Shown here piece after piece: positions 45,868 to 56,522 of a DNA stretch of 64,000 nt. How positions within the stretch are numbered: position 1 is the first letter of the stretch; every line of letters begins with the position of its first letter. The DNA is from Streptosporangium becharense (GTDB lineage: Bacteria; Actinomycetota; Actinomycetes; Streptosporangiales; Streptosporangiaceae). The stretch lies in NCBI RefSeq assembly GCF_014204985.1, contig NZ_JACHMP010000001.1, forward strand, positions 6,138,001-6,202,000, given 5' to 3'. The translations under genes were made by a program, and so were the position numbers. The notes under the pieces are model-generated. The model was not told the DNA's origin. It made no database searches and was given only the letters and a program-made list of their open reading frames with translations.

Positions 45868-46239
45868 TCAGCCCGACCGGCGCCTGCCGAGGGTGAACGC
45901 CACGTTCACGCCGATGACGCCGACCCAGATGAGCACCATGACGAGGCCGAGCAGTGCGTCGCCCAGGCCGGAGTAGGACACCGCCACCGTCCCGGGCACC
46001 CCCAGTGACAGGGAGACGATCGCCAGCGCCAGCCGTTGCCCGGCTTCCACCGACGGGCGGACGGCGGGGGCCGCCGCGGCGGCGCGGGCGGCGAGCCGTG
46101 CGTCCACCCGCCTGTCGAGCTCGTGGTCCACCTTCTCCAGGAAGCCCTCGACGAGAGAGTCTTCGTACTCGGGCCCGAGGTCGCGGCGGGCCTCCAGGGA
46201 GGCGCGGAGGTCGTCGCCGGAGGAGAATGATCGTTCCAT
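45868..46239 (-). CDS. Small two-helix membrane protein
   Basis: A 123-residue protein of a common but unnamed actinobacterial kind. It has an acidic N-terminal helix (SFSSGDDLRASLEARRDLGP then DSLVEGFLEKVDHELDRRVD), a spacer, then two hydrophobic helices (LALAIVSLSLGVPGTVAV and LLGLVMVLIWVGVIGVNVAF) and an Arg-rich tail. The ATG at 46239 is next to CGATATATCTCGAC on the minus strand, a motif seen near the PadR gene, so it may be PadR-controlled and translated with little or no 5' leader. It precedes the aldehyde dehydrogenase gene by 80 bases. Confidence 0.82.
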   Translation of the reverse strand: MERSFSSGDDLRASLEARRDLGPEYEDSLVEGFLEKVDHELDRRVDARLAARAAAAAPAVRPSVEAGQRLALAIVSLSLGVPGTVAVSYSGLGDALLGLVMVLIWVGVIGVNVAFTLGRRRSG

Positions 46240-46240
46240 G

Positions 46241-46254
46241 GTCGAGATATATCG
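46241..46254. promoter_or_regulatory. TCGAGATATATCG motif at the start of the small membrane gene
   Basis: GTCGAGATATATCG lies immediately upstream of the ATG. It carries the octamer TCGAGATA, also found in the inverted repeat before aconitase. Its position over the start makes it a possible repressor site. Confidence 0.5.
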
Positions 46255-46384
46255 TTTTTGTGGGCATCTGTCTATGCGTACGACTTCGCGGACACCCGGA
46301 CCTGCCGCAACACCATCCCGGTGAGGCCCGCTCCGGTCCACCCTCCTCGATACGCACGGCGCCGGCCCGGCCGGCCGAATGCCG

Positions 46385-47203
46385 TCAGCCGTCCCCGTCC
46401 TCCCGCAGCGGGCCGCTCCGCCGGACGTAGCGCAGGAACAGGAAGCCCTCCTCCTCCAGCACGTGAGCCAGGCGCAGCGGGGTGTGGGAGGACGGGCCGT
46501 CGAGGACCCGCGCGGCGTCTCCGCCGATCAGCAGGGGGCTCACCGTCAGGCAGAGCTCGTCGACCAGGCCCGCCGCGGCCAGCTGGGCGTTGATCTTCGG
46601 GCCGCCCTCGCACAACACCCTGGTCAGGCCGCGCTCGGCGAGCTCCTTCACCGCGAGCGCCGGATCCACCCGGTCGCCCCCGGCCAGCACGACCTCGGCG
46701 TGCCGGGCGGCCTCGGCGCGCCGCTCGGGGGGAGCGGCCTCGCAGGTGACCACGATCGTCCGCGCCTCCGGCGCCGTCTCGGTGAACAACGGGCCGGTCA
46801 GGTCCAGGTCGAGCCCCCGGGTGACCACCGCCACCGGAGGCGCCGCGGGGCGGCCCGCGCGCAGCGCCCGCCACGACTCCCGCGGCCGGGCCGGGCCGTA
46901 CCCCTCGGCCCGCACGGTCGCCGCACCGGCCAGCACGACGTCGGCCAGCCCGCGCAGCACGCCGAAGACCTTCCGGTCACCCCTGCCCGACAGCCCACCC
47001 GACAGGCCGTCCAGCCAGCTGCCGCCGTCGGCGCTGGCGACCATGTTGATCCGGACGCACGGGCCGGCCGGGTAGGCGTAGAGCCGGGCGAGGTCGATCT
47101 CGGCCGACGGCTCGGACCGGGTCTCGGGCTGGGGCCCAGGGTGGATCTCGGATCGAGTCTCGGAACGGGTCCCGGGGTGGCTCTCGGAATGGATGAGGCG
47201 CAT
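46385..47203 (-). CDS. RibD C-terminal domain reductase (pyrimidine reductase-like)
   Basis: A 272-residue protein with the RibD_C fold, that is the NADPH-dependent reductase of riboflavin synthesis (5-amino-6-ribosylamino-uracil phosphate step) or a homologous dihydrofolate-reductase-like enzyme. Seen are CVRINMVASADGGSWLDG, VFGVLRGLADVVLAGAATVRAEGYGP, and GLTRVLCEGGPKINAQL near the end. It has no RibD deaminase domain. The first 36 residues carry a degenerate Ser-Glu/Pro-rich repeat (TRSETRSEIHPGPQPETRSE) absent from most relatives. It is probably separate from the main rib operon; the physiological substrate is not certain. Confidence 0.85.
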   Translation of the reverse strand: MRLIHSESHPGTRSETRSEIHPGPQPETRSEPSAEIDLARLYAYPAGPCVRINMVASADGGSWLDGLSGGLSGRGDRKVFGVLRGLADVVLAGAATVRAEGYGPARPRESWRALRAGRPAAPPVAVVTRGLDLDLTGPLFTETAPEARTIVVTCEAAPPERRAEAARHAEVVLAGGDRVDPALAVKELAERGLTRVLCEGGPKINAQLAAAGLVDELCLTVSPLLIGGDAARVLDGPSSHTPLRLAHVLEEEGFLFLRYVRRSGPLREDGDG

Positions 47204-47318
47204 CCTCCCACCTTGGCACAGCGCAGACCGGACGGATCGCCCAACTCGGCGGGGTGAGCCCGGCGCGGGGACACAGCGCGGAGACCACGGGGCGGGGAGC
47301 TCCGTCCGCTCATGCCCC

Positions 47319-47422
47319 GTCAGGCGGCCCTGTGCTCGATCCGGTCGCCCCGTCAGGCGGCCTCGTGCCCTCGTCGGCCGTATCGGGTCAGGCGGCCCCG
47401 CGCCTCGTGCGGCCGTATCGCG

Positions 47423-47432
<10 letters not shown>
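47319..47432. repeat. 33-35-base tandem repeat ending in the glgX stop
   Basis: Four copies of a unit that begins GTCAGGCGGCC (or GTCAGACGGCC) lie at 47319, 47352, 47387 and 47422, with spacers of 33, 35 and 35 bases. The last copy includes the glgX stop codon (47423). Parts of the units such as CGTATCG are shared by the middle copies. Confidence 0.8.
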
Positions 47433-49543
<2,111 letters not shown>

Positions 49544-49686
49544 GTGCCGCTGTTCTCCTCCAGTCAGGCCCCCTTGTCAGGGTGTCTCGTTGTTGTCACT
49601 TTAGTGTGGTATTAAAAGCCGGATACCGGTACCCCGCGAGAGCCCCGGGGACACCCGGCCCGTGCCCCCGCACCCGTCACCGGCAT

Positions 49687-49722
49687 GTGATCACGCGTGC
49701 CCGGCGGGACACGCGTGATCAC
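49687..49722 (-). terminator. 13-bp perfect hairpin after the OsmC gene
   Basis: GTGATCACGCGTG (49687-49699) pairs perfectly with CACGCGTGATCAC (49710-49722), with a ten-base loop. It lies 13 bases past the stop of the minus-strand OsmC gene and upstream of the glgX start. Confidence 0.8.
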
Positions 49723-49735
49723 CGCAGGACCGTGA

Positions 49736-50164
49736 TCAGCTCAGCAGCTCGGCGTTGAGGCTGATCGTCGTGCCCGCGAGGGCCTTGCTGACCGGGCAGT
49801 TGGCCTTGGCGTTCTCGGCCGCCTCCTGGAACTGCTCGGGGGTCAGGCCGTCGACCTGGGCGCGCACCGAGATGACGATCCCGGTGATGCCCTCGCCGGG
49901 CTGGAAGGTCACGTCCGCCTTGGTCTCGACGGACTGCGGCGGGGTGCCGGCCTGGGCCAGCCCGTGGGACAGGGCCATCGAGAAGCACGAGGAGTGAGCG
50001 GCCGCGATGAGCTCCTCGGGCGAGGTCTTGCCGTTCGCCTGCTCCGCCCGGGACGGCCAGGACACGTCGAACGTGCCCACGCCGGAGGAGTCGAGGGAGA
50101 CGGTGCCCGACCCGTCGAGGAGCGCACCCTTCCACTGGGTCGTCGCGGTACGTGTCGTCGCCAT
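49736..50164 (-). CDS. OsmC/Ohr family peroxiredoxin
   Basis: A 142-residue thiol peroxidase that reduces organic hydroperoxides. The two redox Cys residues are present, Cys60 in AAHSSCFSMALSHGL and Cys123 in AKANCPVSKALAG, and the N-terminal ATTQWKGALLDGSG plus TSPEELIAAAHSS are typical of the OsmC subgroup. The ATG at 50164 has a GAAAGGAAG site; an in-frame earlier ATG is less likely. Divergent-promoter partners are absent, and a strong hairpin closes the gene. Confidence 0.95.
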   Translation of the reverse strand: MATTRTATTQWKGALLDGSGTVSLDSSGVGTFDVSWPSRAEQANGKTSPEELIAAAHSSCFSMALSHGLAQAGTPPQSVETKADVTFQPGEGITGIVISVRAQVDGLTPEQFQEAAENAKANCPVSKALAGTTISLNAELLS

Positions 50165-50256
50165 GGCGATCTTCCTTTCGATCATGAAGGGTCAACCATG
50201 AACGACCCTACTCTCCGGGCTCGCGCCGCCGGTCCCCGGAGCGCCACGGACGGGCC

Positions 50257-51879
50257 TCAGCGGGGGGTGCCGCGCGCGACGAGCGCGTCCAGGTCCAACC
50301 CCGTGGGCAGGGTGCCGAAGGCACGGCCGGGCCCGCCTGACAGGCGGGAGGCGCAGAAGGCGTCCGCGACGGCCGGGGGAGCCAGCCGCACCAGGAGGGA
50401 GCCCTGCAGCACCAGCGCCATGTCCTCGGCGATCCGCCGGGCCCGGGGCTCGGCGTCGGCGAGGTCGCCCAGCGACTTGCGCAGCCGGTCGGCCGCCTCG
50501 TCCAGGCGCCGGTCGGCGCCCGCGGCGAGCGAGACCTCCGCGAAGAACGCCTCGGACGTCTCGGGCTCGCGGACCAGGGCACGCAGCACGTCCAGCGCCG
50601 CCACGTTCCCCGAGCCCTCCCAGATGCCGTTCAGCGGCGACTCGCGGAACAGCCGGGGCAGCTGCGACTCCTCGACGTAGCCGTTGCCGCCCAGGCACTC
50701 CAGCGCCTCCGCCGCGTGCATCGGAGCCCGTTTGCAGACCCAGTACTTGGCGGCAGCCAGCGCGACCCGGCGCAGCGCGCTCTCGGCCCGGTCGCCGGCG
50801 ACAGCCCGGTCGGTCGCCCCGGCCAGCCGCGTCATGAGCGCCGTCGCGGCCTCCGACTCCAGGACCAGGTCGGCCAGGACGTTGCGCATCAGCGGCTGGT
50901 CGGCCAGCTTCCTGCCGAACACGCCGCGGCCGCGGGCGTGGTGGACGGCCCGGGTCACCCCGTACCGCATGCCGGCCGCGGAGCCGATCACGCAGTCGAG
51001 CCGTGTCATGTTGACCATCTCCAGGATGGTCCGCACGCCGCGGCCCTCCTCGCCCACCAGCCAGGCCGTCGCGCCGTGGTACTCCACCTCGGCGCTGGCG
51101 TTGGACCTGTTGCCCAGCTTGTCCTTCAACCGCATCAGGTGCACGGCATTGCGGGTGCCGTCCGGCAGGACCCTGGGAAGCAGGAAACACGACAGGCCGC
51201 CGGGCGCCTGGGCCAGCACCAGGAAGGCGTCGCACATCGGGGCGGAGTTGAACCACTTGTGCCCGGTCAGCACATGGCTTCCGTCGCCCGCCGGCTCGGC
51301 GCGCGTGGTGTTGGCGCGGACGTCGGAACCGCCCTGCTTCTCGGTCATCGCCATCCCGGCGAGCACCCCGCGCTTGCCCAGCGGCGGACGCAGCCCGAAG
51401 TCGTAGCTCCGGGAGCTCAGCAGGGGCTCCCACTCCGCGGCCAGTGCCGGGCTGTGCCGCAGCGCGGCCACCGAGGCGTAGGTCATCGAGATCGGGCAGC
51501 CGTGCCCGGCCTCGACCTGGCTCCAGACGTAGAACTTGGCGGCGCGGGCCACGTGAGCGCCCGGGCGGGCGCTCGCCCAAGGGGTGGCGTGCATGCCGTT
51601 CTCCACCGCGACGGTCATCAGCTCGTGCCAGGCGGGATGGAACTCCACCTCGTCGATCCGCCGGCCGTACCGGTCGTGGGTGCGCAGCACGGGCGGATGC
51701 TCGTTCGCCAGCCGCCCCCACTCCTGGGCCCGCGCCGAACCGGCGAGGACGCCGAGCCGGTGCAGCTCCCCGGCGGCCCAGCCGGCACCCTGGTGGATCA
51801 CGCCCTCCGCGAGCGCGGGATCGGCGGACACGTCGTGGCCGTCGAGCGGGTCGGCCTGGTTGAAGACGTCGTGGGTCAC
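50257..51879 (-). CDS. AidB-like acyl-CoA dehydrogenase
   Basis: A 540-residue flavoprotein of the AidB branch of acyl-CoA dehydrogenases, longer than the usual 380-400 because of an N-terminal domain that begins THDVFNQADPLDGHDV. Motifs visible are MAMTEKQGGSDVRANTT for the FAD/substrate channel, CDAFLVLAQAPGGLSCFLLPR, and CLGGNGYVEESQLPRLFRE in the C-terminal part. AidB of E. coli is linked to alkylation damage, and its catalytic role is unclear; actinobacterial homologues are often annotated isovaleryl-CoA-dehydrogenase-like. The GTG at 51879 has a GGAGG site. Closely followed by the OsmC gene, 92 bases away. Confidence 0.92.
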   Translation of the reverse strand: MTHDVFNQADPLDGHDVSADPALAEGVIHQGAGWAAGELHRLGVLAGSARAQEWGRLANEHPPVLRTHDRYGRRIDEVEFHPAWHELMTVAVENGMHATPWASARPGAHVARAAKFYVWSQVEAGHGCPISMTYASVAALRHSPALAAEWEPLLSSRSYDFGLRPPLGKRGVLAGMAMTEKQGGSDVRANTTRAEPAGDGSHVLTGHKWFNSAPMCDAFLVLAQAPGGLSCFLLPRVLPDGTRNAVHLMRLKDKLGNRSNASAEVEYHGATAWLVGEEGRGVRTILEMVNMTRLDCVIGSAAGMRYGVTRAVHHARGRGVFGRKLADQPLMRNVLADLVLESEAATALMTRLAGATDRAVAGDRAESALRRVALAAAKYWVCKRAPMHAAEALECLGGNGYVEESQLPRLFRESPLNGIWEGSGNVAALDVLRALVREPETSEAFFAEVSLAAGADRRLDEAADRLRKSLGDLADAEPRARRIAEDMALVLQGSLLVRLAPPAVADAFCASRLSGGPGRAFGTLPTGLDLDALVARGTPR

Positions 51880-52142
51880 GTGCGGCCTCCGAATGAATCC
51901 GAACGAACTCCTCCGGCCCGGGGACCGGGGCCTGCCACTCATCTCAGCATTCTTCCCGCGGACGCACACCGGTCCCGCAGCCCGGTCCCGCTCTCGGCCC
52001 GCCCGTTCCCGCTCTCGGCCCCGCCCTCAGCCTTGCCCGGTCCCGCCCGGTCCGGCACCCGGCCCGGCATGCTTCCGCCCCCGGTCCCGCGACCCGGAAC
52101 CGTACCTGGGGCACGGCGGGACACAGCGGGACACAGGGGGGA

Positions 52143-53594
52143 TCAGAGGTCCTTGACCAGGTCGCGGATGTAGTCGTCGTCCTCGTCGCTCTCGGCCAGC
52201 ACACGCTCGACACCCCTGCGGGCACGCTCGTCACCCCGGACGGCCAGGCCGCGCGCGGCCTCGGCCACCGTGTTCAGGTCCGCGTCGTCGAGCCGCGCGG
52301 CCAGCGCGTCGCGGATCCGTTCACCGTCGTCGGCCAGGCCCGCCAGGCCCATGGTGGCCCAGTCGCGCACCTCCTCGTCGGCGTCCTCGGTCATCGCGAT
52401 GAGCAGCGCCAGCCCTTCGGCGTGCCCCGGAGGCAGCACGGCGGCCAGCGCGGCCGGGTCGGCCTGGGTGCGCGTCCAGCCCTCGGCCGTGATGATCTCC
52501 AGCACCTCGGGCAGCGCCCGTGAGTCGCCCTGGTGGCCGAGCGCGCCGAGCACCGAGCGCAGCACCCGCTCGTCACCCTCGGTGGCCGCCATCCGCCGCA
52601 GGATCGGCAGCGTCTCCTCCAGGTAGGGCTTCTCGCCGTCGTCGGTGAAACCGAACTGGGCGAGCACGTCCACGGCGAACTCCCGTTTGCGCGGGTCCTC
52701 GCTGACGCACAGCCGGGCCGCCGCGTCGAAGGTCTCCCCGTCGCCACGCCCGCTCAGCGAGCTCACCACCGTCCACCAGGTCTCCGCCTCCTCGTCGACG
52801 TCCCGGTACGGCAGCGCCCGCTCCACGAGCTCGTCGAACGGCCGCCGCTCGCCGGTGGCGTCCTCCAGCAGGGTGGCGACGGCCGCGTGCCCGCGCTGGC
52901 ACTGCACCTCGGCCACCCGGTCGCCGTCCGGGCCCACGGCCGCGACGGTCACCAGATCGGTGCCGTCCGCGGCCCTGCTGCGGCCCACGACGAACTGGGA
53001 ACCCTCGGGCGCCTGCTCGCTCAGCTGCTCCAGCAGCGCGCTCTCCAGTTGCGTGCCGAGCCAGTCGTGGGCGACGGCCAGCGGCGTGTCGCCGTCGCCG
53101 TCGGGCCGCAGGGGATCGGCCCCGTGCTCCAGCAGCGCGGTCACGGCGCCCAGGGCGCCGCGCCGGGCGGCCAGGGTGAGGGGGGTGTCACCGTCGTCGG
53201 TGGTGTCCTCGGGGCTCGCCCCGGCGTCGAGCAGCGCGCGCAGCGCGGTGGCCCGCCCGTTGGCCGCGGCCCACAGCGCCGGTGTCCAGCCGTGCGCCTC
53301 CCGGCCGGACGGGTCGGCGCCGGCGGCCAGCAGTGCCTCGACGACCTCGGTGCGCTCCCAGGCCGCCGCGGCGCACAGGGGCAGCCCCTCGTCCTCGCCG
53401 TCGCTGATCCGGTTCGGATCCGCTCCGTGGGCCAGCAGAGCGCGCACGATCGGCGCGCGGCCCCGCGTCGCCGCCAGATACAGGGCCGTGGACCCGCCGT
53501 CGCCGTCGGGGTCGGCGCCCGCCCCGCCCTGAAGCAGCCGCTCGACCCGCTCGGCGTCGTCGGCCGCCACCGCGTCCAGGAGTTCTCGGTACAT
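52143..53594 (-). CDS. Ankyrin-repeat / HEAT-repeat fusion protein
   Basis: A 483-residue protein. Residues 1-185 contain about five ankyrin repeats with the usual TALYLAATRGRAPIVRALLA pattern (GSTALYLAATRG, LPLCAAAAW, TPALWAAANGR, TPLTLAARRGA). A middle domain around residues 190-270 shows no known motif (FVVGRSRAADGTDLVTVAAV). The C-terminal half from about 330 is made of HEAT-like repeats (VLRSVLGALGHQGDSRALPE; RDWATMGLAGLADDGERIRD; TVAEAARGLAVRGDERARRG). All three parts suit protein binding. The gene is divergent from a DUF1707 gene and its role is unknown. The very acidic C terminus ends in DEDDDYIRDLVKDL. Confidence 0.85.
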   Translation of the reverse strand: MYRELLDAVAADDAERVERLLQGGAGADPDGDGGSTALYLAATRGRAPIVRALLAHGADPNRISDGEDEGLPLCAAAAWERTEVVEALLAAGADPSGREAHGWTPALWAAANGRATALRALLDAGASPEDTTDDGDTPLTLAARRGALGAVTALLEHGADPLRPDGDGDTPLAVAHDWLGTQLESALLEQLSEQAPEGSQFVVGRSRAADGTDLVTVAAVGPDGDRVAEVQCQRGHAAVATLLEDATGERRPFDELVERALPYRDVDEEAETWWTVVSSLSGRGDGETFDAAARLCVSEDPRKREFAVDVLAQFGFTDDGEKPYLEETLPILRRMAATEGDERVLRSVLGALGHQGDSRALPEVLEIITAEGWTRTQADPAALAAVLPPGHAEGLALLIAMTEDADEEVRDWATMGLAGLADDGERIRDALAARLDDADLNTVAEAARGLAVRGDERARRGVERVLAESDEDDDYIRDLVKDL

Positions 53595-53761
53595 GCCTCC
53601 GGATCATATGGCGTGCGGCTTCGGCCCGGCGGGTCGGCGTCCCGGAGGGGGCGGGGCCCGGCCGTGCGGTCGCGGAACGGCCCGAGTCCTCCGGTCTGTT
53701 CACTGTCACCTCCTCCTCACGAAGGATCCCCGGCCGGACAACTCGCGATATGTTGTGAAAC

Positions 53762-54661
53762 ATGAACGATCCAGGTGCGATGCGGGCCTCGGACGCCGAG
53801 CGGGAGGCCGTCGTCGAGCGGCTGCGGGTCGCCTCCGTCGAGGGGCGGCTGACCCTTGGCGAGCTGACCGAACGGACCGGCGCGGCCTACAGCGCCGTGA
53901 CCCGGGCCGAGCTGGCCGTGGTCACCGCGGACCTGCCGCCCGCCGGTGGGCCCGTCGTCGCCGCGCACGCGCCGGAGCCCGCTCCCGGGGGCGGACGGGT
54001 GCGGAACTGGTTCGTGGCCGTGCTGGGCGACTCCAAGCGGCGCGGCCAGTGGCGGATCGACAAGCCGATCGGTGCCGTCGCCGTGCTGGGCGACGTCACG
54101 CTGGACCTGCGCCTGGCCGAGGTCCGCTCCGGGACGGTCGACATCGTCGCCACCTCCGTCATGGGCGACGTGAAGATCATCGTTCCGGACGGCGTGGACG
54201 TCGAGCTGGAGGGCGTCGCCATCATGGGCGACAAGAAGGTCCAGGTCGTCGAGGCGCCTCCGGGAACGAACGCACCGGTCGTCCGGGTCCGGGCGTACGC
54301 GGTGATGGGCGACGTCAAAGTGATCGGCGACTCGCGCGCCAAGCCCGTCAAGAAGGCGTGGGACGCCTGGCGGGAGCAGTGGCGGGAGATCCGCGGCGAG
54401 CTCACCGGCGAGCCCAGGCACCAACTGCCGCCCGGCTCGCCGCACCCGTACCACACCTCCGGCCTCGATGACGGCCACTTCGGTCACCCGCCGCTGCACG
54501 CTCCGGCTCCCGGTCACCTCGGGGCTCCGGGCCAGGGGCAGCCCGGCCATCCGCCGCTGCACGCCCCGGACCCGGGGTACGGCGGGCACGCCGGGCACCC
54601 GCACGGATGGCACCCGGAGCCGCCTGCGGCGCCGCAGCCCCCGCACCCGCCCGCGCGCTGA
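53762..54661 (+). CDS. DUF1707 domain protein with a LiaF/DUF2154-like C-terminal part
   Basis: A 299-residue protein. The DUF1707 module is at residues 6-60 (MRASDAEREAVVERLRVAS, then GRLTLGELTERTGAAYSAV). A beta-rich segment from about 80 to 185 follows (IGAVAVLGDVTLDLRLAEV and VIMGDKKVQ-like turns with repeated AVMGDVKV units), similar to the predicted cell-wall-active response domain of LiaF/DUF2154 proteins. Four MGDVK/MGDKK-type turns are clear. The last 90 residues are His/Pro/Gly-rich (HPPLHAPDPG). There is no transmembrane helix. The ATG at 53762 lacks a strong ribosome-binding site. The other DUF1707 protein of the window is a membrane protein with no such domain. Confidence 0.85.
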   Translation: MNDPGAMRASDAEREAVVERLRVASVEGRLTLGELTERTGAAYSAVTRAELAVVTADLPPAGGPVVAAHAPEPAPGGGRVRNWFVAVLGDSKRRGQWRIDKPIGAVAVLGDVTLDLRLAEVRSGTVDIVATSVMGDVKIIVPDGVDVELEGVAIMGDKKVQVVEAPPGTNAPVVRVRAYAVMGDVKVIGDSRAKPVKKAWDAWREQWREIRGELTGEPRHQLPPGSPHPYHTSGLDDGHFGHPPLHAPAPGHLGAPGQGQPGHPPLHAPDPGYGGHAGHPHGWHPEPPAAPQPPHPPAR

Positions 54662-54737
54662 CCCGCCGGGGCCGTCCGCCCGGTCGAGGGGACGCCCGCG
54701 TTCCGTTGATCGCTCCGCGTGTCTCCGGGGCGGATCC

Positions 54738-55505
54738 TCAGGCGGTGGCGGAGCGGGCTCCGGAACCCGTGTGGACGGCCTGCCCGTAACGCTCCAGGAG
54801 CACCGTCGCCAGCTCCGGGGCGGCGCCCAGCACGTCGGAGACGGCGTCGGCGCCCGCCGCCAGGGTCTCCCGGCGGATCTTGTCGGCGAAGTGGCCCGGC
54901 GCCAGCAGGTAAGGCGCGACCACGACCCGGGAGGCGCCGGAGCGCCGCAGCCGCAGCACCGCCTCCTGCGGGGTGGGACCGGCGGCGGAGGCGTAGGCGG
55001 CGGTCACCGACCACCAGCCGCGCCGAGCGGCCCAGCCGTGGGCGATCCCGGAGACGGTCGCGTTGGCCCGCGCGTCACTGGAACCGGCCGAGACCAGCAC
55101 CACGGCGGTGCCGGGGTCACCGGCGGTCACCCCCGCCTCGGCCAGCCGCCGCTCCAGCGCGGCGACCAGCAGCGGATGCGGGCCGAGCGTGGCGCCCCGG
55201 TACGCGCGCAGGCGCGGGTGACGGGACGCCGCCTCGGCCAGCGCGCCGGGGATGTCGACCCGGCTGTGGTAGGCCTCGGTGAGCAGCAGCGGCAGCACCG
55301 CGGCCTCGGAGACCCCGGAGAGCGCCATGGCGAGGGTCGGGGGAGCGTGGTCCAGGTAGGCGGTGCGCACCGGGACGTCGGGCCGCTGCCGCCGTACCAG
55401 GTCGAGCAGGTCCTCCACCGTCGCGGCGGCGCGCGGGTCGCGGGACCCGTGCGCCACCGCGATCAGCGGCACCGCGGGGGGAGCGCCGGATGCACGCCAC
55501 CTCAC
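54738..55505 (-). CDS. Sirohydrochlorin chelatase-type (CbiX) protein
   Basis: A 255-residue chelatase with the two-repeat CbiX fold. The first half starts with IAVAHGSRDPRAAATVEDLL (the conserved His at the N terminus), and the second contains ATAVVLVSAGSSDARANATV. It would insert iron into sirohydrochlorin for siroheme, which the sulfite reductase of the same operon needs. It starts at the GTG 55505 that overlaps the cysH stop (GTGA), and it is the last gene of this operon. Confidence 0.9.
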   Translation of the reverse strand: MRWRASGAPPAVPLIAVAHGSRDPRAAATVEDLLDLVRRQRPDVPVRTAYLDHAPPTLAMALSGVSEAAVLPLLLTEAYHSRVDIPGALAEAASRHPRLRAYRGATLGPHPLLVAALERRLAEAGVTAGDPGTAVVLVSAGSSDARANATVSGIAHGWAARRGWWSVTAAYASAAGPTPQEAVLRLRRSGASRVVVAPYLLAPGHFADKIRRETLAAGADAVSDVLGAAPELATVLLERYGQAVHTGSGARSATA

Positions 55506-56230
55506 AGGTGCAGCCCGCATTCCGTCTTGCCCATCCCCGCCCAGCGACCGCTGCGCGGGTCCTCTCCCGGCGCGACCTGGCGGGTGCAGGGAGCGCAGCC
55601 GATCGAGGGGTAGTCGTCGTAGTGCAACGGATTGATCAGCACGCCGTTGTCGGCCATGTAGTTGTCGACGTCGTCCTGCGTCCAGGCGGCGATCGGGTTC
55701 ACCTTGACCATCTGGCGCTTGGCGTCCCACTCGACGACCTTGACACCCGCGCGGGTGACGGCCTCGTCGCGGCGGATGCCGGAGATCCAGGCCAGGTACG
55801 GCTCCAGGGCACGGTTGAGCGGCTCGACCTTACGCAGGTAGCAGCACAGGTCGGGGTTACGCCCGAACAGGCGCGGGCCCAGGTCGCGCTCCTGCTCGGC
55901 GACGGTCCGGGACGGCGTGACGTCGATGACGTTCACGTCGTAGACCTGCCGCACGGCGTCACGGGTGCCGATCGTCTCGGCGAAGTGGTAGCCGGTGTCG
56001 ATGAACAACACGTCCACCCCCGGCTTGACCCGGCTGACCAGGTCGATCAGCAACGCGTCGCTCATCGACGAGGTCAGGCAGAGTCGGTCGCCGAAGGTGG
56101 CCGCGGCCCACCGGGTGATCTCGCGGGCGGATGCTCCCTCCAGGAAGCGCGCGGCCGACTCCACGATGTCCTGCAGGTCGAACGCGTCACGCTGCTGCTT
56201 CAGCCCGACCTCGATGTCCACCAGTGTCAT
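55502..56230 (-). CDS. cysH: Phosphoadenylyl-/adenylyl-sulfate reductase, iron-sulfur type
   Basis: A 242-residue reductase that converts (P)APS to sulfite with thioredoxin. Four cluster-ligand Cys residues are present: Cys129-Cys130 (NPDLCCYLRKVEP) and Cys212-Cys215 (PSIGCAPCTRQV), which marks the [4Fe-4S] APS-reductase type. The catalytic Cys238 is in the C-terminal KTECGLHL. The nucleotide-binding P-loop LCLTSSMSDALLIDLV is near residue 52. It starts at ATG 56230 and is preceded by a 47-residue zinc ribbon and the sulfite reductase. Confidence 0.96.
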   Translation of the reverse strand: MTLVDIEVGLKQQRDAFDLQDIVESAARFLEGASAREITRWAAATFGDRLCLTSSMSDALLIDLVSRVKPGVDVLFIDTGYHFAETIGTRDAVRQVYDVNVIDVTPSRTVAEQERDLGPRLFGRNPDLCCYLRKVEPLNRALEPYLAWISGIRRDEAVTRAGVKVVEWDAKRQMVKVNPIAAWTQDDVDNYMADNGVLINPLHYDDYPSIGCAPCTRQVAPGEDPRSGRWAGMGKTECGLHL

Positions 56231-56320
56231 CGGTCCCTCACCACTCCTCGTTCGCCGTGCGGGGCGCCCGCACCTCGCCGGCCGACGCGTTCACATTCAC
56301 CACTTCGGAGGCGCCGGAGA

Positions 56321-56464
56321 TCACGAACGCACCCCGATTCCGAGAAACTTCAGCCTGAAGGCGCGCGCGCACGACCGGCAGTACCAGCCGCCGTCGCCCT
56401 CGTAGGGTTCGAGGTCCTCATCGCCGCAGTAGGGGCAGTGGAAGGGGACCGCTCGCTCGCTCAT
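56321..56464 (-). CDS. 47-residue zinc-ribbon protein in the sulfite reductase operon
   Basis: An ATG at 56464 preceded by GGGAGGAG opens a 47-residue frame with two CxxC knuckles, Cys10-Cys13 (HCPYCGDEDL) and Cys29-Cys32 (WYCRSCARAF). That spacing is a classical zinc ribbon. It lies between the sulfite reductase and cysH on the same strand, 58 and 90 bases away. Small zinc-ribbon proteins at this position are common in actinobacterial sulfate-assimilation operons. Function is not known; a role with the iron-sulfur reductases is possible. Confidence 0.8.
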   Translation of the reverse strand: MSERAVPFHCPYCGDEDLEPYEGDGGWYCRSCARAFRLKFLGIGVRS

Positions 56465-56522
56465 CGGCTCCTCCCCGCCCGGCGGGCCCGGGAGCCGGCG
56501 TCGTGCCGGCCGGTCCGCCCGC

